Shown: positions 51,823 through 63,200 of the stretch, piece after piece
How the letters are laid out: each line of letters opens with the position of its first letter
Position numbering within the stretch: position 1 is the stretch's first letter
NCBI GenBank assembly: GCA_036346355.1
Contig: CM070585.1
Coordinates: 6,897,001 to 6,961,000 of the forward strand
Direction: 5' to 3'
Source: Rhipidocladum racemiflorum
Taxonomy: Eukaryota; Streptophyta; Magnoliopsida; Poales; Poaceae
DNA length: 64,000 bases
Translations under genes and position numbers: made by a program
Notes under the pieces: model-generated
What the model was told of the DNA's origin: nothing
The model's database searches: none
The model's input: only the letters and a program-made list of their open reading frames with translations

Positions 51823-52884
51823 TTAGACATGTTCAAGCTGCAAGCCTAAACAAAACTTGGTTTTACCCAAGTCTTTCATTTCAAATTCAGACTTCAAGTA
51901 TGTGCATGCCTCTTCAATTTCTTCATCCGTCCCAATGATGTTCAAGTCATCTACATAGACGGAGATTATACAAAATCCATTCGGGGATCGTTGTATAAAC
52001 ATACATGGACAATCTTCGCTGTTCGTGTAGCCTTTCTTGCAAAGAAAGTCACTTAAGCGATTGTACCACATTCTTCCTGACTGCTTCAGCCCATACAGTG
52101 ATTTCTCCAATTTCACACTGTATAGGTTTCTGTTTGCTCTGTCTTGGTTCGGGATAGGGATACCTTCCGGTACTTTCATGTATATCTCCGAATCCAAGTT
52201 TCCATACAAGTATGTTGTGACAACATCCATTAGCTTCATTTTCAACTTCAAGTTGACTGCCATTGAGATCAAGTATCTAAAGGTAATTCCACCCATGACC
52301 GGAGAATAGGTTTCTTCATAATCAACCCCAGGACGTTGAGTGAAACCTTGAGCGACAAGCCTTGCCTTGTACCTTACAACTTCATTGTTTTCATTCCTCT
52401 TCCGAACAAAAACCCATTTGTGCCCCACGGGGTTTATATGGGGAGGCGTGCGGCACACAGGCCCAAACACCTCTCTTTTATTTAGAGAGACTAACTCTGC
52501 GGTGATTGCCTTCTTCCAATCTTCCCAATCGAACCTTTTCTTGCACTCTGCGAGAGATGTGGGCTCGGGATCATGATTAATGATCGTGGCAATCTTCTTT
52601 GCAAAGTATGCATCGACATTGGCTGTTGCTCTATTCATCGATTCTCCCGTTATTACAAAGTTTATGGCCATTTCATCATGGGGTGCTTCGTGCACTTCTA
52701 CTTGCTCTTCATTGCTATTTCCCATTTCAGGAGCAAGTTCCTTTAGTTTTTCTCCGCCAATGTGTGCGCACACATTATTTCCGGCGGCTTCTTCCAATGG
52801 AAGGTTCAGATCTGGAATTGCCTTTTCCACAGGCTTCTTTCCAGTGCCAGGTCTCAACTGGCTCCCGTTCTTGCTTTGGGGCAC
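51823..52884 (-). pseudogene. Copia D reverse transcriptase
   Basis: Reads WKKAITAELVSLNKREVF, YKARLVAQGFTQRPGVDY, YGLKQSGRMWYNRL and the catalytic SVYVDDLNIIGTDEE. Motif A reads MKLMDVVTTYLYG. The frame is open for 353 codons and then meets an in-frame stop. RT residues appear kept. The enzyme would lack RNase H. Confidence 0.85.
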
Positions 52885-52980
52885 TTTTGTGATTGGCTGT
52901 GGTAAGTCCTCTTGCCCAGTTTTCCCCAGACGTCTCCGGGTACTTTGGGTTTGAGAAGCCAGATTTCCTGTTCTTTTTCT

Positions 52981-53920
52981 TTAAGGCCTCTGAATAGAAT
53001 GAGGGATACCTTCTACTTTCTTTGGTATTTCAACCCTCTCTGGTGCATTTCTTGCTGGTACATGCGACTTAACCACGCTCTTCAGATCACAAAAATGATC
53101 AGGCAGTTCATTTGCTAAATTCTGCAAATCAATTATCTTCTGGACTTCTTGATTTGCTTCATTAGTGCGAGGGTCATGCGCGGGGATCCCAGTGGAATGC
53201 CATATTATTTCTCGGCATTTTTCATCCAATGGTTGATTCTCTCCCCCTAATGACGGGAAACGGTCCTCGTCAAAGATACAGTCAGCGAATCGGGCTGTAT
53301 GCAAGTCTCCAGTCATGGGTTCCAAATACCTGATTATGGATGCACTCTCATAACCAACGTATATCCCAGACTTGCGGAGAGGGCCCATTGCAGTCCGCTG
53401 TGGGGGTGGTATAGGTACATATACCATACAACCAAAATTTCTAAGATGGGAAATCTTCGGGATGACCCCTTGCACTAGTTGCATAGGTGAATGGATGTTG
53501 TAGGCCGATGGTCTATAATTGATAAGTCTTCTTTGCGTGCGAGGCTGCGTGTCCCCAACAAGTGTTGGGCAAGTTACAAATCTGCAAGAGCGGTCCGGCA
53601 ATGAACTTAATCCTCTTTATTAGTGCTTCACTAGCCCATTTTGTGTATGGACGCAAGCGATGCAGTGCTCAACAGATTATTCCCGTTCTTTGTGCAATAA
53701 TCATCAAATGCCTTGGAAGTAAATTCGCGGCATTGTCCATTCGAATGGACTTCACGCGATGATCGTGAAAAGCATTCTTAATTACGATGATCTGCGAGAT
53801 CAGTTTTTGCGAATGCATGATTCCTTGTTGACAGCAAACATGTATGCGACCATTTCGAGGAAGCATCAATGAGCACCATAAAGTATCGAAACGGCCCTGA
53901 CAAGGGCTGAATCGCCGCAA
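52981..53920 (-). pseudogene. Copia D integrase, frameshifted
   Basis: The part around the second catalytic Asp (HRVKSIRMDNAANL) is in one frame (53669-53920). The C-terminal part (SAYNIHSPMQLVQG, LRNFGCMVYVPIPPPQR, YVGYESASIIRYLEP) is in another (52981-53601). The Glu motif falls in the break and cannot be read. Confidence 0.75.
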
Positions 53921-54580
53921 ATATCCCCTCGAATGCTCCAGAATGCAGGGATTTCATGTTGCACTTTCATAATAGAGGGTCTAGTTATTAATTTCCCGGT
54001 GGCACATGCATGGCACACAAAATCTTCATGATTCGGGAAATTTTTAACATTGATGCCATGACCTTGTGAGTTATTAACTATATTTCTCATCAATCTAAGA
54101 CCAGGATGACCTAATCTACAATGCCATAAAGAAAATAATTCAGAGCTTCTAAAGACAGTCTTCAAAGAAGTATACACTGCGTGTGCATTGATTTTCGTGT
54201 AGTACAACCCAGATTCATATGAGGGACATTTTTCTAGTACTATCTTTCCATATTCCGCGTGCTTCACAATGCACAAGTGTTCTTTGCCATTTTCTTCATT
54301 GGTTTCTACGTGAAACCCATTGGCGCGGATATCCTTGAAACTTAAGAGAGTGCGAGTTGATTCGAGGGTACAAGAGGCTTCTTCAATTACCAAAGTTGTA
54401 CCCATTGGCAATATAATTGTGGCTCTTCACGAGCCTATTATATGCGTGTCGCTTCTGCGATTGTCGTAATTCTTCCAGCGTTCTTCGTGATCGTCTGGAA
54501 GTATTTCGACTCTCTTAAGATGGTATTTGTTGTGCCACTATCAACAATGCATATTTCCTCCATTGGGCGCTACACGATTT
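53866..54580 (-). pseudogene. Copia D protease and GAG-pre-integrase part
   Basis: Near 54540-54575 the minus strand reads MEEICIVDSGTTNTIL, the protease active site with DSG kept. It is followed after a frame change by KDIRANGFHVETNEENGK and LWHCRLGHPGLRLMRNIV with CHACATGK, the GAG-pre-integrase zinc-finger part. Text is lost before the protease. Confidence 0.75.
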
Positions 54581-57213
54581 CTAGATGAAAAGAAAAATAA
54601 TTCTAATCAGACAGTGGCTAAGTAATTCAAAAATTGCTTGTAAATAAAGAATCTTGGAATAAAGAATAAATTGCAATTCTATTCATGAGAAAAGTATGCT
54701 CTTCGAGAGCTTACTATTCATTATGCAATCGATGTCTATGTGAGATAATTCGACAATTCATGTCGATTCTTTAAAAACTCACGTTAGATAATGCCACACC
54801 TTTGCACATTCATAAGGTTCTTCCATTAGATTACTGCGTGCAATCTAATAGGAAATGGCTGCTAGATTCAATGAAATGCATAATTGAATTCTCATGAGTT
54901 TCCAGCAAACTAAAAGAAAATAATAATTGCAAGATTCATAAATACATGATTCATAAGTATAAAATTCATAAATACATGATTCATAACTGCAAGATTCATA
55001 TATACACAGATTCATAAATATTCAGAAATACAACTACATGCATGTAGGTGATCGGCTTCGTGCAAACGATCAGATTCATATGCACGATCGGCTTCGTGTG
55101 ATCGATTTTAACGCGGCTTCATGCGCGTGGTGCGTCGATTCCATGCGCGTCGGCCTTCCTGGCGCGACGGTGGCCGCTTCGTGCGGCTTGCTTGAATTTC
55201 ATAATAAATTATATTAAAGCAATAAATACAATGCATGGAACAGAACAATAATTGCACAATTCATAAATTCAGAATAAACAATAATTGCACAATTCATAAA
55301 TTCATAAATGCGGAAATAAATTCTCAGAAATTTCCGAATTTTTTCTTAGTATTTGGCAATTTTCTGTTAATTATACAGCAATTTTCCAAAGATCACTTGA
55401 TAACAGTAAAATAAATTGCAACATGAATTAAACATGGCATAAGTCTAATTACAACTTATATAATTCTTGTTGGTGAGGAACGAAAACAGTAATGAATATC
55501 TCTGTCAATTTGACTCTTGGCCAGTCAACTCCGCCTAGGGCTCACATGAGGAGGGAGCACTTCCGCTTCCGGTGCCAATTAAAGAACCAAGCCTCATGTG
55601 TGTTTTCCTAGACACCAATTGTCTCATATCTCTGTTTATTCATTACCAAAATCAAATCCCAACCACTCATGATCTCATAAACTGTTGTATGAGAAATTCG
55701 AATTTTCCTAACACTTTTCATAATTTACGCTAATTTCAAGCATTTTTCGTAGCAGAAATTGAATTTCAAAGAAATATCAACATGACATAATTCATAAATT
55801 CGGAAAATAAATTCTCAGGAATTTCCGATATTCTAAACAAGGCAATTAATGCAAATATTTATAAATTCAGAAAATAAGGCTAAGTAAAAAAAAAATAAAA
55901 CAGAGCCAATAAATTTTCTGGATTTTTCTAGATATTTTCCATATTTTTCATAATTTTTCTGAAATTTTAATCAGTTTTTCTTAATTTCTAATCAATTTTC
56001 AGAAAAAAAGGAAATAAAATAAGAACCAAGGGCAAAAAGGTAAAATCCCTTTTTTCTTTTGTGCTTATCCGGTCTTCACTGGATTCTGGATTCCAATCGG
56101 TTTGACCATAGGACTTCAAGTCCAAAACAACCAACTTTACTCCCATGCCGTTTGGGATAGAGCGGCTGCGGGGCAGGCTCTGGGCAACAGCCAGCGGCCG
56201 GCCTGCGGGAGCCGGGGCCCGATCTACAAGCGCAACTGCCTGCGACGGAGGGAACCGGCCGTGGGAGGCGCGCTTCGGGCGCTCGTTCGGTCGTGGTCGG
56301 GAGGCCGAAACGACGTAAACCGGCGGGATTCGCGAGGCGGCCGGGCTACAGCAACAACAGCTTCGGGTCATGCGGCTATGGAGGCGGCGACGCTTTCGAT
56401 GCCGACGGTGACGACTGGCTTTGGACTGTGCGGCGACCAGCCCGAGGCGGCGGCAGGCCAGGGAAAACGAGGCGGCAACAACGGCCTTCGACCAGCGAGG
56501 CCGCCGGCCATGATCGGGGTTTAGGAGGCGCCGCCATGAGCGTGGCGCCAAGCCGAGTGCTTTGGCCGCAATTCACACCGGCGCGGCTACGAGCCGTCGC
56601 GAGGACGAGTCACCACCACCGTGTCGTGGTTGCATCATCGTCGACTTCGTGCCGAACGGCAGCGACAGCCTCGAGCCATACTATTTGCTTTTGTATTGTA
56701 TCTTCGTTGTACAGTAGATTCATGCCTTGTTCTGTAACACTGCATAATCATAGCTGCGTGCCATGATCTGCGAAATTACCGCGAACCGTAGCTTGCGGCA
56801 ACGGCGGGCCAAGCGAGGCAGCTTGCCGAGCGGCGGCCGATGCGATGTCCAGCAGAGGCAGCGGCGCCTGCTTCACGAAACGAAGCGTCGGCGAGGCGCA
56901 GGGGATCCAGGCTGGCAGCGCTGCAAGCAGGCCGATGACGGAGCTGTGCTTCGGGCGGCTTCCGGCAGCGGTTGATGCCGTCGGCTTCAAGCCGATTGTT
57001 AACTTTTCTTTAGCTTCATGCTAGATCTCAATTGCTCACTAGCTTCGTGCTAGATCTGTAATAGTTGCTGTGTAGTCGTAGCTTCCTGCCACGTGATAAT
57101 CACAGTACTAGATGCGTAGATTGGATGCAAGTATTGATTCATCCGAGGAATTATATTCAATCCTCGAAGCTCACCTTTCAATCTTTCTCCGGTAGAACAT
57201 CGTGCTGATAACG
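54581..57213 (-). other. Copia D leader without readable gag
   Basis: AT-rich from 54600 to 56030, with a short array of GATTCATAAATACATG-like units at 54930-55030, then GC-rich from 56100 to 57000. No capsid or CCHC knuckle frame could be read on minus. The ORF of 187 codons at 55988-56551 is basic low-complexity text. On the minus strand TTATCAGCACGATG follows the LTR end after three bases. It is PBS-like of the kind ascribed to half tRNAs. Confidence 0.55.
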
Positions 57214-57442
57214 TGTTAGACAACCTCGCTATCGAATAGTCCGGGGTTGCCTAATAGATCTAAACTGGAGAACAGAAAGAGAGGACTAGAGACACAATAT
57301 GAGGAGGAACGGGTCTGCTTTATTATTCTGTATGCTTCTGTATGCTTCTGTACAATGGGGTGACCCCCTGCCTCCTATATATAGCGGTTCTGCTTAGAGA
57401 TAAGGAAGAATCCATATAGGATACGAATCCGATTTCCTAACA
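57214..57442 (-). repeat. 5' LTR of copia D
   Basis: 229 bp. It differs from the other LTR by three substitutions or so plus a replacement near 57325-57350, where a TGTATGCTTC unit is repeated. Confidence 0.9.
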
Positions 57443-57711
57443 AATTTTTACATTATTTCCCACCTAGAACGTGATTTAGTTTGTGAAAAACCGAAAATGA
57501 CGCCAAAAAAAAGGTCGGGACCCTACTGGACGTGATACCAGGAACGACACCGAACGACCCGCCCCATGCGTCCAAAAGGCGTTGACCAAGTACCCATGCT
57601 TGCTCAAATCCTTTGTTCCAATTACAGCACGCCACGTGCCTCCTCCGCAGAACCATCTCGTGCCCCACCCGTCAGCCTAATAGAGCCCCCATGGTTCACT
57701 TCAGTTGTGAC
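57443..57711 (+). promoter_or_regulatory. Upstream region of the RRM gene
   Basis: Unique sequence between copia D and a MITE. It contains a G-box core CACGTG at 57633-57638 (GCCACGTGCC). In the MITE-free arrangement the G-box would lie about 260 bases before the start codon. No other site is assigned. Confidence 0.4.
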
Positions 57712-58259
57712 TAGAGGTGGGCATTGGGCCGGGCTTTTTTGGGCCGGCCCGAAGCACGATGGTATGGCACGGCAAAGCACTAAGACGACACTGCTCGGCC
57801 GGCCGGCCAAGACGCAATCAGAGACTGGCAGGCGCCCAGAACCAGGCACGACGCAAGACAAGACGGCAAGACGACGCTTGATTTGCTGCGTCTTGACGGC
57901 ACGAACGGCACGAAATCACTGATTAAGGCTTAAAAGTTGGCGGATATTGTTGATTCAGTGGCATCTTCAAGCATTGCATTTATGTTTGATATTTTGTTGA
58001 TGTGATTAGTCTCTTATGTAATTAAAATAGGTAGTTTAGTAGTAGTGATTTGTTTTATTTCTTTGTTCGTCACAATAGTAAAATGGGTCGGGCTTGGCAC
58101 GACGGCAGCACGAAACGCAAATGGTAGGGCTTGGGCTCGCCAAAGTGAGTCGGGCGGCGCCGGCAAGACGGTGAGCACGATGGGCCGTCGTGTACGGCAC
58201 GGTTTCGGCAGACGATGGGCGGGCGCCGGCCGCACGGCACGGCACGACGCCCACCTCTA
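57712..58259. mobile_element. hAT-type MITE, 548 bp, in gene upstream region
   Basis: Ends TAGAGGTGGGC and GCCCACCTCTA are inverted repeats. GTTGTGAC is present directly outside at 57704-57711 and 58260-58267. Both end regions are rich in GGCCGGGC and GGCACGACG motifs, and the centre is AT-rich. No transposase frame. The 8 bp duplication fits hAT. Confidence 0.88.
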
Positions 58260-58442
58260 GTTGTGACCCCCAGGCTCGCTTCCCAGGACAGGCCTCGCGC
58301 ACCCTCCAAATCCAAAGTATTGCTAGCTTGTTTCGTTTTTCCCTCTCCACCTCGCGCTCTCTCGGTCTCTCCCACCTTCGAGAGTTCTAGATCCAGACCC
58401 CTAGGGTTTGCCGCCGCCGCCGTGGGAGCCCTAACCCCGCCC
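58260..58442 (+). promoter_or_regulatory. 5' leader of the RRM gene
   Basis: Pyrimidine-rich with CTCTCTCGGTCTCTC and CCTAGGGTTTGCCGCC before the ATG, as in many grass 5' UTRs. The transcription start is not fixed. The frame is open through the leader from 58215, but its low-complexity text, with no conserved content, argues for the Met at 58443. Confidence 0.5.
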
Positions 58443-60227
58443 ATGGATCCCGACGGGGACGGCGCCTTCAATCGCGGCGAGGCCATCTCCGCCGTCCAGG
58501 ACGTCGACCAGTACTACGGCGACGACGACGACTACGACGACCTCTACAACGACGTCAACGTCGGGGAAGGTTTCCTCCACTCTTCCCACCCGCCGGCCCA
58601 GTCCCAGCAGCCGCCGCCGCCGGCTCCTCCGCAGCAGCATCAAGCCCCTCCGCAGCAGGCGCCGCCGCCGCCGCAGTTGCAACAGCAACAGGTTCCGTCT
58701 TCGCTTCCGCCGCCGCCGCCGCCGCACGGGCAGCCGGAGAAGGTCCAGATCCCCGGAGTCGCAGCCGTCCCCGTCCCCGTTCCCGTCCCCGTTCCCGACC
58801 GGCCCAACCCGTCCCATCTCCCGCCGCCTGCTCAGCCTCCGGTGGCCTCGGCGCCACTGCCACCTCCGCAACACCAGATCCAACCGGGAGGAGGAGGGGG
58901 AGGAGTCGATCGGTTCCACCGACAGGGAGGGGGCAACTACGGCGGCCCGATAGTGGTCGGAAACGGTGGAAGTGGTGATGGCCCTGGCGGTACGACGCTC
59001 TTCGTAGGGGAGCTCCACTGGTGGACGACGGATGCAGATCTAGAGTCGGAGCTGAGCAAGTACGGTCAGGTCAAGGAGGTGAGGTTTTTTGACGAGAAGG
59101 CGAGCGGGAAGTCTAAGGGATACTGCCAGGTCGATTTCTTTGATCCTGGCGCTGCCGCCGCCTGCAAAGAGGGCATGAATGGCCACCTTTTCAATGGCCG
59201 CCCCTGTGTCGTGGCCTTTGCTGCACCCCACAACGTGCGCCGCATGGGTGAAGCTCAGGTGAAGAACCATCAGGCGATGGTTCAGCAGAATTCAGCTACG
59301 CAGAAGGGTGGTAGGGGTGGTGGTGCAGCTGGAGGTCCGGGCGGGCCTCAGGTCGGCGGGAATTATGGTGGTGGCCGGGGAGGAGGAGCTGGTGGGCCTG
59401 GTGGTGGAGGTGGAGCGGGTGGTGGGAATTGGGGGAGGGGTGGTGGGGGGATGGGGGGTAGAGGCCCAGGCGGGAATATGAGGAATCGGATGGGTCCGGT
59501 GGGTGGACGAGGAATCATGGGGAACGGAGGGATGGCGGCTCCACCACCAGCGATGCTGCATCCTGGGGGGATGCTGGGGCAGGGTTTTGATCCAACCGGC
59601 TATGGTGCCGCTATGGGAAGGATGGGTGGCGGGTTTGGGGGGTTCCCTGGTGGACCCGGGGCTGCACCATTCCCTGGCTTGATGCAGCCATTCCCACCTG
59701 TGGTTGCCCCTCATGTGAATCCAGCATTCTTTGGGAGAGGAGGTGGTATGGGTCCTGGTGGGGTTGGGATGTGGCCAGACCCAAGCATGGGGGGTTGGGG
59801 CGGGGAGGATCAGTCAAGCTATGGGGATGATGCGGCATCAGACCAACAGTACGGAGAGGGTGGGAGTCATGTTAAGGAGAGGCCATCAGAGCGGGAATGG
59901 TCGGGGGCATCAGAGAGGAGGCGGGAGAGGGAGAAAGATTTGCCCCCACCACCAGACTGGCCAGAGAGGAGGCACCGTGATGAACGGGATATGGGTCGTG
60001 AGAGGGAGAGGGACAGAGACAGGGAAAGGGAAAGAGATCGAGACAGTGACAGGGGCAGAGATAGGGACAGGCACAGGGATGACAGAGATCGCCATGGTGA
60101 TTATTACAGGCACAGGGAGCGTGAGTCTGGTCGTAATGAAGACTGGGATAGGGGGAGATCATCTGGGAGACGCAGCAGGTCAAGGGATGTTGAACACTCA
60201 AAGCGGCGGCGGATGTCGCCCGAGTGA
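58443..60227 (+). CDS. RRM/RS-type RNA-binding protein, CFIm68 (CPSF6)-like
   Basis: 594 residues in one exon, starting MDPDGDGAFNRGEAI. Residues 20-38 are acidic (DVDQYYGDDDDYDDLYNDV). Residues 40-165 are Pro/Gln-rich. One RRM spans about 184-264, with RNP2 LFVGEL and RNP1 SKGYCQVDF. Residues 285-350 are Gly-rich, 350-470 are Gly/Met/Pro-rich, and 500-594 form a charged Arg-Glu/Arg-Asp/Arg-Ser domain ending SKRRRMSPE. This architecture is that of the large subunit of cleavage factor I (CPSF6/CFIm68), which acts in the nucleus with the 25 kDa subunit in poly(A)-site choice. Many RRM proteins share parts of it, so the family call is likely but not certain. It is intact and uses GC-rich codons, with long purine runs in the 3' third. 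Confidence 0.85.
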   Translation: MDPDGDGAFNRGEAISAVQDVDQYYGDDDDYDDLYNDVNVGEGFLHSSHPPAQSQQPPPPAPPQQHQAPPQQAPPPPQLQQQQVPSSLPPPPPPHGQPEKVQIPGVAAVPVPVPVPVPDRPNPSHLPPPAQPPVASAPLPPPQHQIQPGGGGGGVDRFHRQGGGNYGGPIVVGNGGSGDGPGGTTLFVGELHWWTTDADLESELSKYGQVKEVRFFDEKASGKSKGYCQVDFFDPGAAAACKEGMNGHLFNGRPCVVAFAAPHNVRRMGEAQVKNHQAMVQQNSATQKGGRGGGAAGGPGGPQVGGNYGGGRGGGAGGPGGGGGAGGGNWGRGGGGMGGRGPGGNMRNRMGPVGGRGIMGNGGMAAPPPAMLHPGGMLGQGFDPTGYGAAMGRMGGGFGGFPGGPGAAPFPGLMQPFPPVVAPHVNPAFFGRGGGMGPGGVGMWPDPSMGGWGGEDQSSYGDDAASDQQYGEGGSHVKERPSEREWSGASERRREREKDLPPPPDWPERRHRDERDMGRERERDRDRERERDRDSDRGRDRDRHRDDRDRHGDYYRHRERESGRNEDWDRGRSSGRRSRSRDVEHSKRRRMSPE

Positions 60228-63200
60228 TGTAGCTTGATGGGGCTATGTCTAGTGTAGGGGCATCAGCGATCCGAGGTGGCATCTTTTTTTCACATGCCAA
60301 CTTGCAACTGTTTACTGCTTATAACTGTGGTGGATTTTAACTGCTTGTGTCTCCAGGGATCTGTTGTAGGATTAACTGAGATGTAAGTTCTGCTGAATCT
60401 GTTCTCCTTTTCTTTTAAATGTAATTATTCTTTCAATTGAGTGTATACCTGTATATTATTTCCTGATGTTAGATACTAGTGTATAGCAGCATAGTCTTGT
60501 CACCCATCATGTATACCAATATCATTTGCTTACCCTGATTGCTGTTGTATATAATTACTTTTTCAGTCAATTCTTTTTGTAGCTTAAAAGGCATTGTTCA
60601 AGCCAGGAATGTAACTTAGTTTTGTAACTTGTAGTTTTGTAACTTGTAAATTTGGTGTTGTAGGAAACCTCCTTGTATTCCAATTGCTGAATATATGTAT
60701 CCTCAAAAGGAAATTGTAAAGGCTCTTTTCCTGTACTCCGCAAATTTCAAATTTCATTGTAACAAGTGCTGTTTATGCTCCAGAATTATGATTAGCATTC
60801 ATAAAACTGATCTAGCTGTATTGTTTTGGAACTTGGAATTGCTTGTATCATCCCTTAGGTTATGGAGAGGATGCTGTGACAATTAACCGCAAAATCAAGC
60901 TATCGGCAGGAATGTGGAAGTACTTCCGCAATAGGATATTGAACATGTACTTGTAGAAGTGCACAACTTAGACTAGATAGGAAGCATTGCATGAAAACAA
61001 AGTCAGGACCAAAATGGCACAATAAATCAAGTACAAAAACTGGAGCAGTCCTGAGGTAACAAATTCTACAGCATCTCATGTAACTTAAAATTTCAAGGCG
61101 GGAAGTCGTATTGAAGGGTGTAGAAGCATAATTGCTAGCATAAGAACTAAAGAGTTAGTGAACTTTTATCTTACACAACTGGACTTAACTGTGCACCATG
61201 AAAGACGATGTTTTGCCTAATGTAAAGAAAATCTACCCCAGTTTTAGAAAGCTTTGTCGGTGATGAATCTTCATATAGCATGCTATGTTTCGGCAGCTGG
61301 ACTTGGCACTTACCAATATAAACATGGACTAGTTAACTAAAATGATTTCCATATTATAGCTGTGCTGAACCAGGCTAGATTGCTGCTCAAATGAATGTGT
61401 TGATAATTATCATATTTAAATGCATTATTGAGTATATTGACAACTTATTACATTTCATTTTGAATTGACACTTACATGGTTAGTTCTATTTCTAGACAAC
61501 CTGCTCCATGAGCTAACCAAGATCAACTGTAGCCAAGGGAAAGCTTGTGACTTAGCCATACAGGTTACTATACCTGTATGCTTATTTGCATTCCAGTAAA
61601 TTTTGTAGGAGGAAAAACTTTGGTTTTCCATCACTTCTTAAAGTTTCTGATAGGCAGCTAGAGGCACTATCAGTCTGGAATCTAGATTCATAAAGTGCTG
61701 TTGCTGTAAATTGTTTGAATATCTAGTGATAAACATATATGTTTGCCTAAAAATAACCTAAAGGGTTGCAGCTTTTCTTTTCTGCATTCATGCTCTTTTT
61801 TACTCGTTGATTGAGAATATCAAATTAAACATGATTGTGTTATGACATTGGTGACTACTGACTACTAGTCCCCATTAATAGGAAATCTATACATACAATG
61901 ATCTTTCTATTATGTTAGCTGATTGTAGGTTTCTGGGTCAGTTTGTATTTCAGTCATCTGATTTCGGTTTTGAGACTTTCTTTGGCAGCTCACTAGTCGA
62001 TGAATAAATAACATCAAATTGTTTTTGGCTGTATGAGCTGTCTTATGTTTTCTATATACTTAAATAATCTTTTGTTTGGTTTGATGTCAATATGTTTGTT
62101 TTTGGCTGTAATGAGTTGTTTGTTTTCAGTCCATTTATATCATCCTTTTTGTGGTATGGTTGTTCCTAATTTTGTGATTTTTTAACTGTTAAGTCTGCAA
62201 CTTTCACTACATTGGCATGTTATGAGTAGAGTTGCCCTCTTATATTTCTCTTCTGCTGTATGTTCATGTGTTGGTTTTGTACTATAACCGTATAAGTACA
62301 GTCCAATTGGCCTTTATGGACGTTTGTTTATAGCAAAATAATATTTATGTTCTGGATTATGGTTGGATAAATTTGTTTAATCATTTCATGCTTAGGTACT
62401 TTCTTAGTGTTGAAATGAAAATTTTCCAGATAAAAAAAATATGATGTTTGTTTCGAAATTTGCATAAAGACTAATGGTTCTTATTTCTTTTAAACAAATC
62501 CATAGATGGACAATCCATTTGTTACATAACAGCAAACATTTGTGGGCATGTATCATGTATTCTTATCTCAAGTTGGAGAAATGTTGTACCATTCGTAGGA
62601 TGCAAAGTTTCTACTTTTATCTATTTGGCCTTAATCACTTGATGTAGTGTATAGCAACTTGACTTGAAACACCATTAGTTTCACTAAGTTTTATTGAATG
62701 AGGTACGAAAAAACAGTATCGTGAAGTGCAGAAAATGATTACTGCAAGATAAGTAATTGCCAATTGATTTTTCCTCATTTAGAGCATAAATGCCTTGCTC
62801 TAATGTAATTTTTAAGGCCAAAGGCCAACCAGCTTGATTTGTGTTGTCTTCAAAAATAATTACCAGCCTCTTGTTTTTGTTCCCACTAGTTTCCATTGAC
62901 TGATACCCGCAGTGCATCACGTTGAAAGATTTATATATATGTTAGTGCGTGTGCTATATCATTCAAGCCACTTAAGAACCTAATGTTCCTACACATAAAT
63001 ATTCTTATTGGGTTAAAATATCAGGCGAGGCTGGTGATAAAGTTCCCCTACTTATATTGTTATTTCTCTTTTTGTGGCCATGCCAACCTGTGTGGCAGGA
63101 ATGCAATGCTTGGAAATTATTGTTAGTTGCGTGCAATACTGTGGTGCAGACCTTATTTTTAGATAATTTGTTATAAAATGTATTGTTTAAATGTTCATCA

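Larger units (their letters stand above)
50460..57442 (-). mobile_element. Ty1/copia element D with short LTRs
   Basis: LTRs of 218 bp (50460-50677) and 229 bp (57214-57442) start TGTTAGACAACC and end CCTAACA. AATTT lies directly outside at 50455-50459 and 57443-57447. Protease, integrase, RT and RNase H parts lie on minus in copia order, with frame breaks. About 2.6 kb between the PBS-like site and protease has no Gag that I can read. Confidence 0.92.

Noticed and set aside
55988..56551. Minus frame of 187 codons in the copia D leader
   Set aside because: It has no Gag or host domain. It is basic, Arg/Ser-rich and in a GC-rich block.
58215..58442. Upstream extension of the RRM frame by 76 codons
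   Set aside because: It starts inside the MITE and runs through the leader. The Met at 58443 opens the conserved-looking acidic N-terminus.
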